Source: Sodiomyces alkalinus F11 (taxonomy: Eukaryota; Ascomycota; Sordariomycetes; Glomerellales; Plectosphaerellaceae). From it: DNA of 64,000 bases. Below the pieces are notes generated by a model. The model was not told where the DNA came from and did not search any database. It was given only the letters and a program-made list of their open reading frames with translations. Below, piece by piece: positions 36,251 through 47,480 of the stretch. The first letter of the stretch is position 1. Each line of letters opens with the position of its first letter. The stretch covers positions 6,256,385 to 6,320,384 of the forward strand of contig NW_021167079.1 of assembly GCF_003711515.1 (NCBI RefSeq). Reading direction: 5' to 3'. The position numbers were made by a program, and so were the translations under genes.

Positions 36251-37153
36251 GGGTAATTATTACGAAGATATCCCTTTTAGTGATAGTAGTAGCACTCTAT
36301 ATCCGCTAAACGGCGTCTTTTCGGTTAATTCGGGGTTATCTTTATCTAGTGGAGGTTTACGTATCTTCTAGGGACGGGCTTCTTTTAGAACTACTACCGG
36401 CTTAGTTTATAGCTGCCGAATACTTAGACCGCCGCGATTACGAAGCCGATACCTTATCCTTATCTTCCGCCGTGTCTTTATTTCGAAGTGTCTTAGCCTT
36501 CTATACTATTAAATAAAGTTCGGTGTAAGTTTTAGGGGGTCTCTTAGCGATTATATAGTCGTGAATAGGCCGTTATAGCTTAATAATTATAAGCTATATA
36601 CGCTAGTTATCTTTAATAAGTATAGGGATCTTATTAAAGAATCAATTAATCCGGTTAAGAAATCAGTTATATTTCTCCTTATCTTTTTACTTAGTAGAGT
36701 TACTAAATAGTTAGTCCGCGGCGGTTAATATACGGGTGTTATCGTCGATAATGTATCCCGAAAAGAAGTTCTTTATTTCCTGCCACGTCGCTATAGAAGC
36801 TTTAGGCGTAGTAATTAACCGTTATTAGGCACGCTACCGCGACCTAATGGCCTAAGGAAGAGTATTACTAGCGAAATACACTTTCGTCTTATCGTTCTAA
36901 AAATTACCCGAATTAAGGTAAAAACGCTTTTCTAAGTCCTCGATAAACGTTTAGTACTAATCCTAGGATTAGCTATCCTATTTAGGGATAGGGTAGTCTA
37001 TCTTAGCTTAGTCGTTACGGGTTAGCGGTTAGTTACCCGGGTCTTATAGTATATCCGCGGTATTACTACTATCTTATAGAGCTTAGAGTTATCCGGCTAG
37101 GTAGTATCGCTCCTAGTCTAACCTAAAAGCTTTAACCTATTCTCGTAACTATA
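36251..37153 (-). pseudogene. Gag of element D, C-terminal part
   Basis: It contains a zinc knuckle near 36310-36260, reading ECYYYHxKGYLRNNYPELK, with Cys/His positions partly turned to Tyr. It is cut at 37153 by element H (TSD CTATA) and resumes at 45015. Confidence 0.78.
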
Positions 37154-37683
37154 TATTACGGCCAGCAGACCTAATATACACTAAGGATATACTAGTGTGT
37201 AACGTACTAGGGCGGTCAGCACACCAGGGCGTAACCAGAAGATGACTCAGGACGATATCACGTGCTAAGTCACGTGATGGATAACCGGTATAGTGTGCAC
37301 CCGCACAGGGAACCTATTAGCATAGGAGGATCACTAGGATCACTAAGGGTTACTTAGTCCGAGAAGTGATCCGGCGTGATCCCGGACCAGGAGATCACTA
37401 GGATACCCGTGATCCCGTAGGTATATATACCAGTATATCCTAGGTCTTACTTCTATTAGAGAATAAGATATCGATTAATCTAAGTCTTTACCTAGACTAT
37501 TAGTCTACGCTTAACTCTACCTTATAAAGAAGACGCCTAGTCTTTACGATATAACTACGATTAGATACTATAAATAATAGTTACTGCTCTTTAGTTAATA
37601 TTATCTGCTTATTTTAAACTAAAACCCCGACGCTAGTCCCTTATCGTCCGCTATACTATAGAGGACCGGAAGCCGTCGTAATA
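37154..37683 (+). repeat. LTR H1 (5' LTR)
   Basis: It is 530 bp. It shares the 3' portion from about 37432 (TATCCTAGGTCTTACTTCTA) with LTR G, while the upstream U3 part is different. Paired CACGTG boxes lie at 37259-37264 and 37271-37276. ATCGATTAA at 37470-37478 pairs with the primer site at 37686-37694. Confidence 0.94.
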
Positions 37684-37685
37684 TT

Positions 37686-37694
37686 TTAATCGAT
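37686..37694 (+). promoter_or_regulatory. Primer binding site of H (self-priming type)
   Basis: TTAATCGAT lies two bases after the LTR, with the same spacing and pairing as in G. Confidence 0.72.
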
Positions 37695-37723
37695 CCTGTT
37701 CGGTAAGCTAACCTTAATAGCTA

Positions 37724-40430
37724 ATAAGTAGTACGCCCGAAGTAGAAGCTACTTCGCCTAAGGAAGAAGAAGTCACTTTATCTGAAGAAGAATCATCGTC
37801 TAAAGAATCCAGTTCCTCCGACGAAGAGGAAGGACTAGAATAACCTTAATAAGACGACGAAGTAGCTAGTAACTACTCTTCTAATATATCGAATAATAAC
37901 CGTACCACGAACGCTATAAGCACCGCGACGCCTACTACTACTACTAGAGGAAGCAACGACCTTTAGCAGATTCGCGATATAATTACTTAGCTTTAGGGGG
38001 AGAATACAACCCTAAGAGCTTAGTTAAACTATCCTGGAATCGGGGCTAAGTATAGATACCCTATACCCCTTAAGTACGACGGGACTCGGGGATAGCTTTA
38101 GAGCTTTATTACTTAGCTTAGAGGCTACCTCCTATTCTACTAGGATAGTATCCGTACGGAAGAAACTAAGATACTCTATACCGCGGCACTCTTTATAGGA
38201 GATACGCACGAATAGTTCGAGTCTATCTATAGGGACTATTTAGAGAATATAGGAATAGAGATCCTAAGGAAGCCCGGGACCACGGTAATCTTCGAGGACT
38301 TTAATATATTCGTCGAGAGACTTAACGCTATCTTCGGCTAGCCTGATAAGGAATAAGTCGCGGCCGAATAACTAAGCTAGCTATATTAGACTAAGTTAGC
38401 TACGGACTATACTATAAGATTCTAGTAAATCTTATTAAAGCTTAGTATTATAACGGCTTCCGGTCCTTTATAGTATAGTGGACGATAGGGGACTAGTATC
38501 GAGGTTTTAGTTTAAAATAAGAAGAGGATATTAACTAAAGAGCAGTAACTATCGTTCGTAGTGTCTAGTCGTAGTTACGTCGTAAAGACTAGGCGTCTTC
38601 TTTATAAGGTAGAGTTAGGCGTAGACTAATAGTCCAGGTAATGACTTAGATTAATCGATATCTTATTCTCTAATAGAAGTAAGACCTAGGATATACTAGC
38701 ATATATATCTACGGGATCACGGGTATTCTGGTAATCTCCTGGTTCGAGATCACGCCGGATTACTTCTCGGACTAAGTGACCCTTGGTGATCCTAGTGATC
38801 CTCCTATGCTAATAGGTTCCTTATACGGGTGCACACTATACTGGTTATCCATCACGTGACCCGGCACGTGATATCGTCCTGAGTCATCTTCTGGTTACGC
38901 CCTGGTGCGCTGACCGCCCTAGTACGTTATAACCAGTATGTCCTTGGTGTATATTAGGTCTGCTGGCCGTAATACTTAGCTACCCGGATAAGCCCCTTAT
39001 AGATTATTACTACTAAGGACTTAAGGAAGAAGTGAAGGATGAACTATACTAATTAGACCGACCTAAGACGTTTAGCGAATACACTATAATAGTAATTCGT
39101 ATCGATAACCGGAACTATAAATAACGCCGTTAGAAGAAGTATTAAATAAGTATTCTATTCTACACGGCTAATTCAAAGAAGAAATAATTATACCTATACT
39201 AGTTCGGAAATACCTTATATAGATACTATAGTAGACCTATAGAGCTTGATAATATTAACCGATAAAGCGATAAGCAGGGTAAAAGGGATATAACGAAAGT
39301 TAAGTATTATAACTATAATAGGCTAGGTCACTACGCACGCGACTATTATAAGCCTAAGAAAGAACGACCGTAACGATAAGCAAATACGATTAAGAAAGAA
39401 AGACCCTAGAAGGAAATTAACGCTATTAGACACCTAGAAATTCATAGGGACGAAATACCACACGTTAACCTCTATTAGGTAACCTGCTACGATGATTATT
39501 ATCTAGCACACTAATTAGGGAAAGACGGAGCTAGGTACTACCCTAAAAGACCCTAGAAGATACTCGTTATAGTATCTAGTAACGAGTACGATAACGATTA
39601 TGGCCTTAAGATCCCTGACTAGGATAAGGATAAACCGGCTTTATAAACTATTGTAGAAATCCTTTAAAAATACGGATAGACGAAAGAAGAAGCTAAGAGG
39701 CAGAAGCAGGTCTTAGAAATCTAGAAGGAAGGAGATCGTACCCGAGGGAGAATCGCTAAACTTAAAGAATAAGATTAGGGAACGGAGTCCGACGGAACCC
39801 CGGATAATAACACGAACTTCTAGTATCAGCCTATAAAAGTAGCCGACCTAATTAAGGAGGAAACTATCTAGTTACGGATACTTGACTAGCTTACGGAAGA
39901 ACCCCTTAGATAGACCTACTAAGTTCGTTTTACTAAACTTAACTTCGATCACGCCTACTATAGGACACCCACGAATACTAGCGGGGAATAGTAGTAAACT
40001 ACACGTTAGCGACCTCACCGTGCTTAGGAAAACCGAGATACTCTTACTAACCTAATAATAAGCCTACAAGGATCGGATAATTAACCACCTAGGTATAACT
40101 ACTATAAGTGCCGGTTAGATAAATATAATACTACTAGCCGCGTAGTATACGCTTCTAAGAAAATCCGACAACTAGAATAAGACTAAGGAGCTTAGGAGTC
40201 ACGCTTCTAGACCCTTAATAAGCGCCTATAATAGATAGAACGGCTCTTAATCTAGTATAGGTTCTTAGATAAGGAAATATCCCTCGAATACCGAGCTAAA
40301 TAGGTAAAAAACCAAGAGTATACTATCGCTAGGAGTATATAAGAGGCACTCGATAGATATACTCTATAACACGTAGCAGTATAAGGTACTATTATATTAG
40401 AATACGACTTAATAAATATAAGATAAATAT
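37724..40430 (+). pseudogene. Gag of element H, interrupted by solo LTR J
   Basis: It opens with ATA 37724 and SSTPEVEATSPKEEE, as in G, then the acidic segment and capsid-like part. The solo LTR with its duplicated target occupies 38446-38979 (534 bp, a multiple of three, so the downstream frame stays in register). The zinc knuckle YYNYNRLGHYARDY at about 39305-39350 keeps its His (CAC). Pol follows in the -1 frame near 40400-40440. Confidence 0.84.
38446..38974 (-). repeat. Solo LTR J (H-family), inserted in gag of H
   Basis: The 529-bp sequence is the reverse complement of an H-type LTR, with TSD CTTAG at 38441-38445 and 38975-38979 and no internal element sequence. The empty target is visible in G at 22840-22844. 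It keeps many CA/TG dinucleotides and both CACGTG boxes (38853-38858, 38865-38870), so it is one of the least mutated pieces of the nest. LTR-LTR recombination is the usual origin. Confidence 0.93.
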
Positions 40431-43400
40431 ATTATTAGATATAGGCGTAGCAGGAAACTTTATCTTACTAGTAGCCGTGAGAAAGTTCTTTATTCTCTAA
40501 GTCAGAAAACACCTAGAAAAGGAGTACGAGGTTACTCCGTATACGGGAAAGAACTAGTCCCACGAAGAAGTTATTATTAACTAGGAGACTATACACCTTT
40601 AGGTTAAAATCCAGAATAAGACTAGAATAATAAAGTTCGATATATACGATATAGGTTATAAGGACGTTATCCTTAGCGAACTATAGTTTAATAAATAGAA
40701 TCCCGATATAGACTAGAAGCTTAGCTAGCTCCGGTAGAGATTAAAGAGTAAGTAGGAGACCACGAAGGAAACCTTACCCGATCCCGATATCCGTCGAAAA
40801 TAGTAGAAAGACTTACCGATAAAGGAGCCTTAGGGAGACTCAGATAACCGCCAGAAGTCGGGGACTAAAGCGAAGGAAGTATAAAAGACTTCGAGATAGT
40901 AGTAATAGTATAACTACTAACGCGTAACTAATATTATTAAAGGAATCTACTAGATCGTCTAAGCAGAAAAAGACTAGTAATAAGTAATCACGATAGACTC
41001 GCTAAGGTATTACTAGAATACCGTAAATACGGAAAACTATTTACCGAAAATCTAGAAACCGGATTATCGAAACACCGATACTATAATCACGAGATACCCC
41101 TAAAGGAAGGGATACACCTAAATTTCTTCCTAATTTACGGGCTAAACTAGAAGGAATTAGATACCTTAGAAGAATATCTCGAAGAGATACTAGTAAAAGA
41201 CTATATTAGAGTATTATAGTTATTAGCAGGATACCTAATCCTATTTATACTAAAGAAAAACGGTAAACTACGACTATATATTAATTATCGATAACTTAAC
41301 GATATAACTATTAAGAACCGCTACCCACTACCTCTTATCTTAGAAATATAAGATTAGCTAGTTAGAGCGTAATATTTCACGGTACTCGACTTAAAAAGAG
41401 CCTATAACTTAATTAGGATTAAGGAAGGAGAAGAGTGGAAGATAGCGTTTCGGACGAAGCGAGGATATTTCGAGTACCTTGTTATGCCTTTTAGACTAAT
41501 AAATACGCCGGTATCGTTCTAAACACTTATTAACGACGTCCTAAGGAAGTATCTAGACTACTTTATTATAGTATACCTAGATAATATCCTAATCTTCTCC
41601 AAGACACTCGAAGAATACCGATAATATATTCACACGATCCTATAACTCCTATAAAACGCCGACCTATTAGTCGAACTAGAAAAAGTTTAATTCTACACGT
41701 AAGAAGTTAACTTTTTAGGTTATACGATACGACCTAATAAGATCTGTATAGATAAGGTAAAAGTCTAATACGTCTCTAAGTGGCCACGACCCTAGAATAT
41801 TCGCGATATTTAGTCCTTTCTCGGACTTATAAACTACTATTAACGATTTATTAAGGAGTATAGTAAGATTACTATCCCCTTAACTAGAGTAACTAAAAAG
41901 GGACTCGACTTCGAATAGAACGAAAGAATAGAAGAAGTATTCTAAGCTCTTAAAGGAAGGGTTACTAGCGAACCTATCTTAGTAATACTAGACCCCGATA
42001 AAGAATACAAACTTAAAATAGACGTATCCGACTAGGCTCTAGGAGTATAACTTAGATAGCGCGATATAGAAGGAAGACTATACCCTATAGTCTTTATATC
42101 TAAGAAACTTAGTAGACTAGAACTTAACTATCAGATCTACGATAAAGAGCTAATAGCTATTATCGAAGCCTTTAAAGAATAGAGACTATATCTATCAGGG
42201 ATAAGACACCCGGTATAGGTCTACACGGATTATAAGAACCTCGCGTAATTCACTACTACTAAGGTTCTTAATAAACGATAGATCCGATAGGCAGAATTCC
42301 TAGCCGAATTTAATTTCTGTATTTAGTATATAAAAAGGAGCGAAAATAGTCGCGTAGACGCACTTAGCCGACTAGGGATACCTGACGAATCACCTAAACC
42401 GTAAGCTATACTCTAATAGGAAGGAGAAGCTCTTACTCTAAAGAATAGAGAGGTAAATAGTATTAATCGGATAACCGATACTATGTTTAAAGAAGTATAT
42501 TCCTCGCCGATGCATAGATATTAAGGAATTTATAAAATATACCACCGATTACGCTAATAATACGGCTATATAGGAACTAAAGAACGAGTCAGGGACTTCG
42601 TTCGTAACTACGATATTTGCTAGAAAGTAAAGAGTAGCCGATATAAACCTTACGGACTACTAAAACCACTACTAATAGTAGATAGACTATAGAAATCGAT
42701 TATAATAGACTTCGTGATAGGATTTCTAGTATCCAAAGATCTAGTAATAGGAACCGCCTATAATAGTATATTCGTGATCGTTAACCGATTCACGAAATAC
42801 ACTCTTTATATTCCATATATTAAAAACACTATAGTAGAAGAACTAGTAAGTATCTTTATTAACCGACTAATTAGGGATCACGGCGTACCGAATGAAATTA
42901 TCACGGACAGAGATAAGCTCTTTACTAGTAACTTCTGGAAAGCAGTTATAAGCTAGCTAGGAATAAAATATAAGTATTCGATAGCGTTTTACCCTATAAT
43001 AGACGGATAAACCGAAATTATTAACTAAGTCCTAGAATAGTACCTATAATACTACGTAGGGTACGAATAGAATAATTAGGTATAATACCTACTACTTATA
43101 TAGTTTATATATAATAGCTCGTTAAACGAGTTAATAAAGAAAACACCGTTTAAAGCAAATCACGGATACACCTTGATAGTATTTAGAAAACCTTTAGAAG
43201 GACTAGACGTATTAAGAGCGATAAAAATAGTTAAAAGTATAAAAAAACTATATAAAGAACTACGAACCGACCTAGAGATAGTTAGAATACGAATATGTAG
43301 ATACGCGAATTAATTAAGGATTAAGGGACTAACCCTTTTAAGGGGGGACCGTGTCTACCTTATTCGTAAAAACATTAAAATATAACGACTAAGCGATAAA

Positions 43401-43772
43401 TTGGATTTTAAAAAATTAGGACTATTTAAAATCCTAGAGAAAAAGTTACATACGAACTATATTCTATTACTACCTCCGATAATAAGGATATATAATAATT
43501 TCTATATTTCACTACTTAAACTAGCACTAAAAGACGTAAAAATAATATAAGATACGATTATAGTCGATACTAGTAACGTGTATAAAGCAGAACGAATCCT
43601 CGACTACTAAGAGACGCTAAACGGCACCGAATATTTTATAAAATAGAAAAACTATAACCACGGCGATAATATATAGGAACCTAAAGAAAACCCGATTAAT
43701 TATAAGTAACTCCTAAAGTAATACCGATAGAACACTATCAGGACCTAGAACTAGACGCCGCGGTCTACGTAA
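40400..43772 (+). pseudogene. Pol of element H: protease, RT, RNase H, integrase, chromodomain
   Basis: The motifs are those of G: protease LLDIGVAGNFI (40432-40464) and RT palm VYLDNILIFS (about 41570-41602). The integrase open stretch is at 42714-42956 with VIVNRFTKY (Asp to Asn) and IITDRDKLFTSNFWKAVIS. The chromodomain is at about 43575-43690. The frame ends at TAA 43770-43772, three bases after the antisense gene's stop (43765-43767). All damage seen is of transition type. Confidence 0.9.
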
Positions 43773-44339
43773 AATTAATATCTAGAAAATCACCTATATC
43801 CTGCGATAGGATTAGATTCCAGTTAATTATATTAACCGCACCCGCCACCCGCGCGTCGACTACCGCTTCGGACTCCTCGCGATCCGCCGCCTCCAAAGCA
43901 TTAAGGGACTTAAGGCTATAGGCCACTATAGTCACACCCTTAGAACGAAGAGACTCCCTCTAACGACGGATTCGGGCTAGACGGGCTAAAGACTCAGAAG
44001 CTTCCTTCTATACCTTCTCCAACGCGCGATAAGCAGATAGAAGGGAAGCCTCGGTCACCTCCTCCTCCGCTTTAAGACGCTCTATTTCCTTATTAATACG
44101 TGTTACTAGGGAGAGCGGTTAGTAAGAAGAAATAGCTCGCGGAGAACAGGAAAACACCTATAAGAAGATAAAGGGATACCTGAATTATCGCACGAGCGAC
44201 CACGATAAATATATTCCTTATAACGAGAGATACTCTTAATTATAAAGCACCGGAGGCCTTTCGACTCGTAAAAGGAATAAGGTATAACTTCTACTCTAGA
44301 AAGCTTAATAGTACGCGATAACTTAATTCGATACTACAT
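43765..44339 (-). pseudogene. Antisense spliced gene of element H: Zn2Cys6-like cluster plus coiled coil
   Basis: Exon 1 is 44339-44180 with an ATG still present (cat on plus, 44337-44339). EVIP precedes the cysteine pattern at 44279-44190 with the exact spacing C-x2-C-x6-C-x8-C-x2-C-x6-C. Codons are TAT, TAC, TGC, TAT, TAT, TGC, so two Cys remain and four are Tyr by G-to-A change. A predicted 74-bp intron (44106-44179) has donor GTATCC, the branch point TTACTAACC, and acceptor TAG. Exon 2 (44105-43765) reads VTRINKEIERLKAEEEVTEA, then LARLARIRR and SLKSLNALEAADREESEAVV, ending DIGDFLDINFT before TAG. Spliced length is 167 codons including stop. Splicing joins the two frames exactly, as in G. 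The product's role is unknown. Confidence 0.7.
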
Positions 44340-44484
44340 CTTACAAGAAAGCTACAACTTCTATATACAACCAGATATAATAATTAGCTATAAGAGAAAA
44401 GAAAAAAACCCGGGGGGTTATAAACCCGGGGTAGGCGACCTATTTATACGACTACTAGGATAGCGCTTAGAAGGGGGAAGGTAA

Positions 44485-45014
44485 TATTACGGCTAGTAGA
44501 CCTAATATACACTAAGGATATACTAGTATATAACGTATTAGGGCGGTTAGCGTACTAGGGCGTAACCAGAAGATAACTTAGGACGATATCACGTGCGAAG
44601 TTATATAATAGATAACCGGTATAGTGTGCACCCGTATAGGGAACCTATTAGCATAGGAGGATCACTAGGATTACCAGGGGTCACTTAGTCCGAGAGGTAA
44701 TCCGGCGTGATCCCGGACTAGGAGATTACCAGGACACCCGTGATCCCGTAGGTATATATACTAGTATATCCTAGGTCTTACTTCTAGTAGAGAACAAGAC
44801 ATCGATTAATCTAAGTCTTCACCTAGACTATTAGTCTACGCTTAACTCTACCTTGTGAAGAAGACGCCTAGTCTTTACGACGTAACTATGACTAGACACT
44901 ACGAACGATAGTTACTGCTCTTTAGTTAATATCCTCTGCTTATTTTAAACTAAAACCCCGACGCTAGTCCCCTATCGTCCGCTATACTATAGAGGACCGG
45001 AAGCCGTCGTAATA
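44485..45014 (+). repeat. LTR H2 (3' LTR)
   Basis: It is 530 bp, preceded by the purine tract AGAAGGGGGAAGG and followed by TSD CTATA. The first CACGTG box is intact and the second is destroyed. Its 3' half is better preserved than that of H1. Confidence 0.94.
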
Positions 45015-45526
45015 CTATACTACTATTAAATAGCTAACGCCCGTAATAATATTAGGGGGGCGATATCTAGTATTCGATACCGATTAGGCGGGTTTATTTA
45101 CCGATAGTCCTTAATAAGACGGGATATATAGCTAGGTCGTCTAAGGTTAGTTAGTGGTTATTTCCGCCGTAAAGGTCTATAAGGTAGGCTTATACTATAG
45201 GGGGGGTCCGCTCTATAGCACTTAGGTTCTTAGTTCCCGGAGCGGTACCGATAAGTATCTTAGCACTACGATCTATAGTAGGCTAAGTGTTAGCCACCTA
45301 TTAGACTATTTAAGGTGCGTTACCTTACTCGGCGCGTAGCTCGTTCTGCTTTTACGGCTACGGCTAAGGATTCACCTCGCTATTACGGCTAGGCTCGGTA
45401 TCTCCTATCTCGAACTCGGGAAGTAGTTAGTACGGTGACGATATACCGAGAATAACTAATTAGTTCTCCGCTTAGGTAAGTAGGGCAGAAACTTTACACC
45501 GGTCTATACACCTAGGTAAGGTAGAG
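45015..45526 (-). pseudogene. Gag of element D, N-terminal part and leader
   Basis: This is D sequence between H and LTR D2. It continues the gag broken at 37153. Only a generic Gag assignment by position is possible. Confidence 0.6.
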
Positions 45527-45535
45527 AACGAATAA
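45527..45535 (-). promoter_or_regulatory. Primer binding site of D (self-priming type)
   Basis: AACGAATAA on the plus strand, two bases outside LTR D2, is the reverse complement of TTATTCGTT at 29885-29893 in LTR D1. In D2 the same LTR segment has decayed to TTATTTATT by transitions. Confidence 0.65.
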
Positions 45536-45933
45536 AATATTAAAGGTGTCTTCGTATAGAGTAGTATAATAGTGATTAACCGATACGTCCTAAGTGAACA
45601 GTGGTTCGTTTATAGGTAAGGGGTCTTAGAATACTTAGATTATTTATTACCCGGCTTAAGAAAGAGGTCCCTAAGGCGCTCCTTTTATAGCTATCCGGGG
45701 TTTAACTAGAATCCTCCTATCTCTCCCCGCCTAACTCCTTTAATATAAGACTATTATACCTAATATCTTAACCTTTATCCTCCTATTAACTCTTAGTAGT
45801 CCTACCTCTAACTTCCTATAGCCTAATATCTAGGAATCTAGATATAGCCTTAGCCCTTTTAGGTTATAGTGATATCCCTTATAGATACTATCCCTTGGCT
45901 GTATAATAGCGAGACTATAACGACGACCTATTA

Positions 45934-46156
45934 TATAAGGAACGGAGTGGCACTATGGATTAGCACTATATGGGATCGGAGATACGCTCGGATCGCCGAG
46001 CACTCGACGAGACTAAACTACCACGTTAGCACGGAGGGGGAAAAGTCTTCTTTTCCTCCTTAAGTTAAAGTCTTAATAATATATAACTATTAAGTCCGAA
46101 TAGTAGTATCCGTTACGGTGTATCTTTTCCCTGGTATTATAGCCTATTCCTTAATA
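45934..46156 (+). repeat. LTR E1 (5' LTR)
   Basis: It starts TATAAGGAACGG (from TG) and ends CCTTAATA (from CA). AAGTTAAAG at 46062-46070 pairs with the primer site. Confidence 0.94.
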
Positions 46157-46160
46157 AATT

Positions 46161-46169
46161 CTTTAACTT
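46161..46169 (+). promoter_or_regulatory. Primer binding site of E (self-priming type)
   Basis: CTTTAACTT, four bases after the LTR, is the exact reverse complement of AAGTTAAAG at 46062-46070 in the LTR. The pairing sequence is unrelated to those of A, D, G/H and I. Confidence 0.62.
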
Positions 46170-46179
46170 CTATATCTAT

Positions 46180-47480
46180 AAGGTTACCGGGCCGAAGATA
46201 CTACTAAAGCGGACTTTACGAAGCACTGCCGACGCCGAGCGGGCGGATACGGGCGTGAAATAAGGAGAGCCTATTCGAGGTATCGAAGAGCGTTAGGACC
46301 GATAGAATAATAATAACGATACGGCCTTATCGTTATCCTTTAGTTCGGTACGAACGCGGATATTATCCGTGGATAATCGTCCACGGAGACTCGATATCGA
46401 ATAAGCGAGGAGCGCTAAACGGTCGGCGAGCTACGCGTCTTCCGACCGTATAGGGGAATTATCCCCGATAACTACTAAGAACCTATTCACTCTGCTAACG
46501 TGTTAGGTATAATAGTAGTAAGAGTTTAACTAGTAGATATAAAGGCAGAATGAAGCTATCCTATAGAGGCTCGTCGAACGTCTAGCGATAAAGCACGAAT
46601 ACGAGAAGCCACTAGTCTATAACTATAAGACCTTAGGAGAGAACGCGACTATTACTAAGATTAATAATTAGGTATCCGAGGCCGAGACCGGGAACCGTTT
46701 TTGGGCAGAGGCCCCTATACTCTAGCGAATTAAATAGGCTTTAACTAAGCTAGAACGCTCCTATTAGATATCGTGGCGGAGCTATAAACGGAAGCTCTTA
46801 TCGCCTATATAGGACGATTTTAAGGCGTTCGTTTAGCGAGAATACCTATCCCGTGACTTATAGCACTTCTACTTCTAGGAGGAGCTATATAAGTTATATA
46901 TTATCGGCGAGATAACGCTAATAAAGTTATTCGAATAATAGGATAACTATTATTGCCTATTAAGGTAAAAGACGTATAGTAGCGAAAAGCGTGCGTATAA
47001 CTATTTTTAACGATTACCTATATAGTTCCGTGATAAGCTTCGCGAATAACGGGTTAAGCTTAAAAAGGCTCGCACGGTAGCGTAGGAGGCGTAGTTACTT
47101 TAGGAGACGTGCTCCCCGAAAAATAGGTCTAATAGCCGGAAAAGGTCTTACTCCTACTACTAAAAGGATAATCTATTATAGAGGGGACGGTATCTATCCG
47201 CTAAACGGTCGGAAAGCACCTTAAAAGGGTAGTAATAAGCGATAAAATCTTTATCGTCGACGACCACGCCTAGTGCCTAGAAGACCTCTAGGTTAGATAA
47301 ACTCTTTAATAGGGAGTGCTATAACTATAGTAAAAGGGGATACCGGTCTAAGGACTATTATAGTAAAGACCGTAAGGATAACGGTAAGGGCTTAGCGAAG
47401 AAAAGCGCTAATATAAGTAATATTTAGGTTTAGGGGAAATTAGCCCTTAATAACGATATACGGATTACCGAGATCCCTAA
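46180..47480 (+). pseudogene. Gag of element E
   Basis: A charged N-part is followed by a capsid-like region (about 46500-47050) and a basic segment. The zinc knuckle CYNYSKRGYRSKDY at 47317-47358 keeps its first Cys, while His and the other Cys are Tyr. Stops are of RIP type. Confidence 0.8.

Larger units (their letters stand above)
37154..45014 (+). mobile_element. Element H: chromovirus close to G, inserted in gag of D
   Basis: LTRs of 530 bp (37154-37683, 44485-45014) and TSD CTATA (37149-37153, 45015-45019) bound it. Internal sequence follows G closely from gag to the pol stop, with a 36-bp in-frame insertion near 39370-39405. The LTR 5' half and the antisense gene diverge from G. A solo LTR (J) sits in gag. 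Confidence 0.94.

Noticed and set aside
45869..46063. Open frame with intact ATG crossing the start of LTR E1
   Set aside because: It spans the insertion junction of E into LTR D2, so it is a chance frame created by the insertion.
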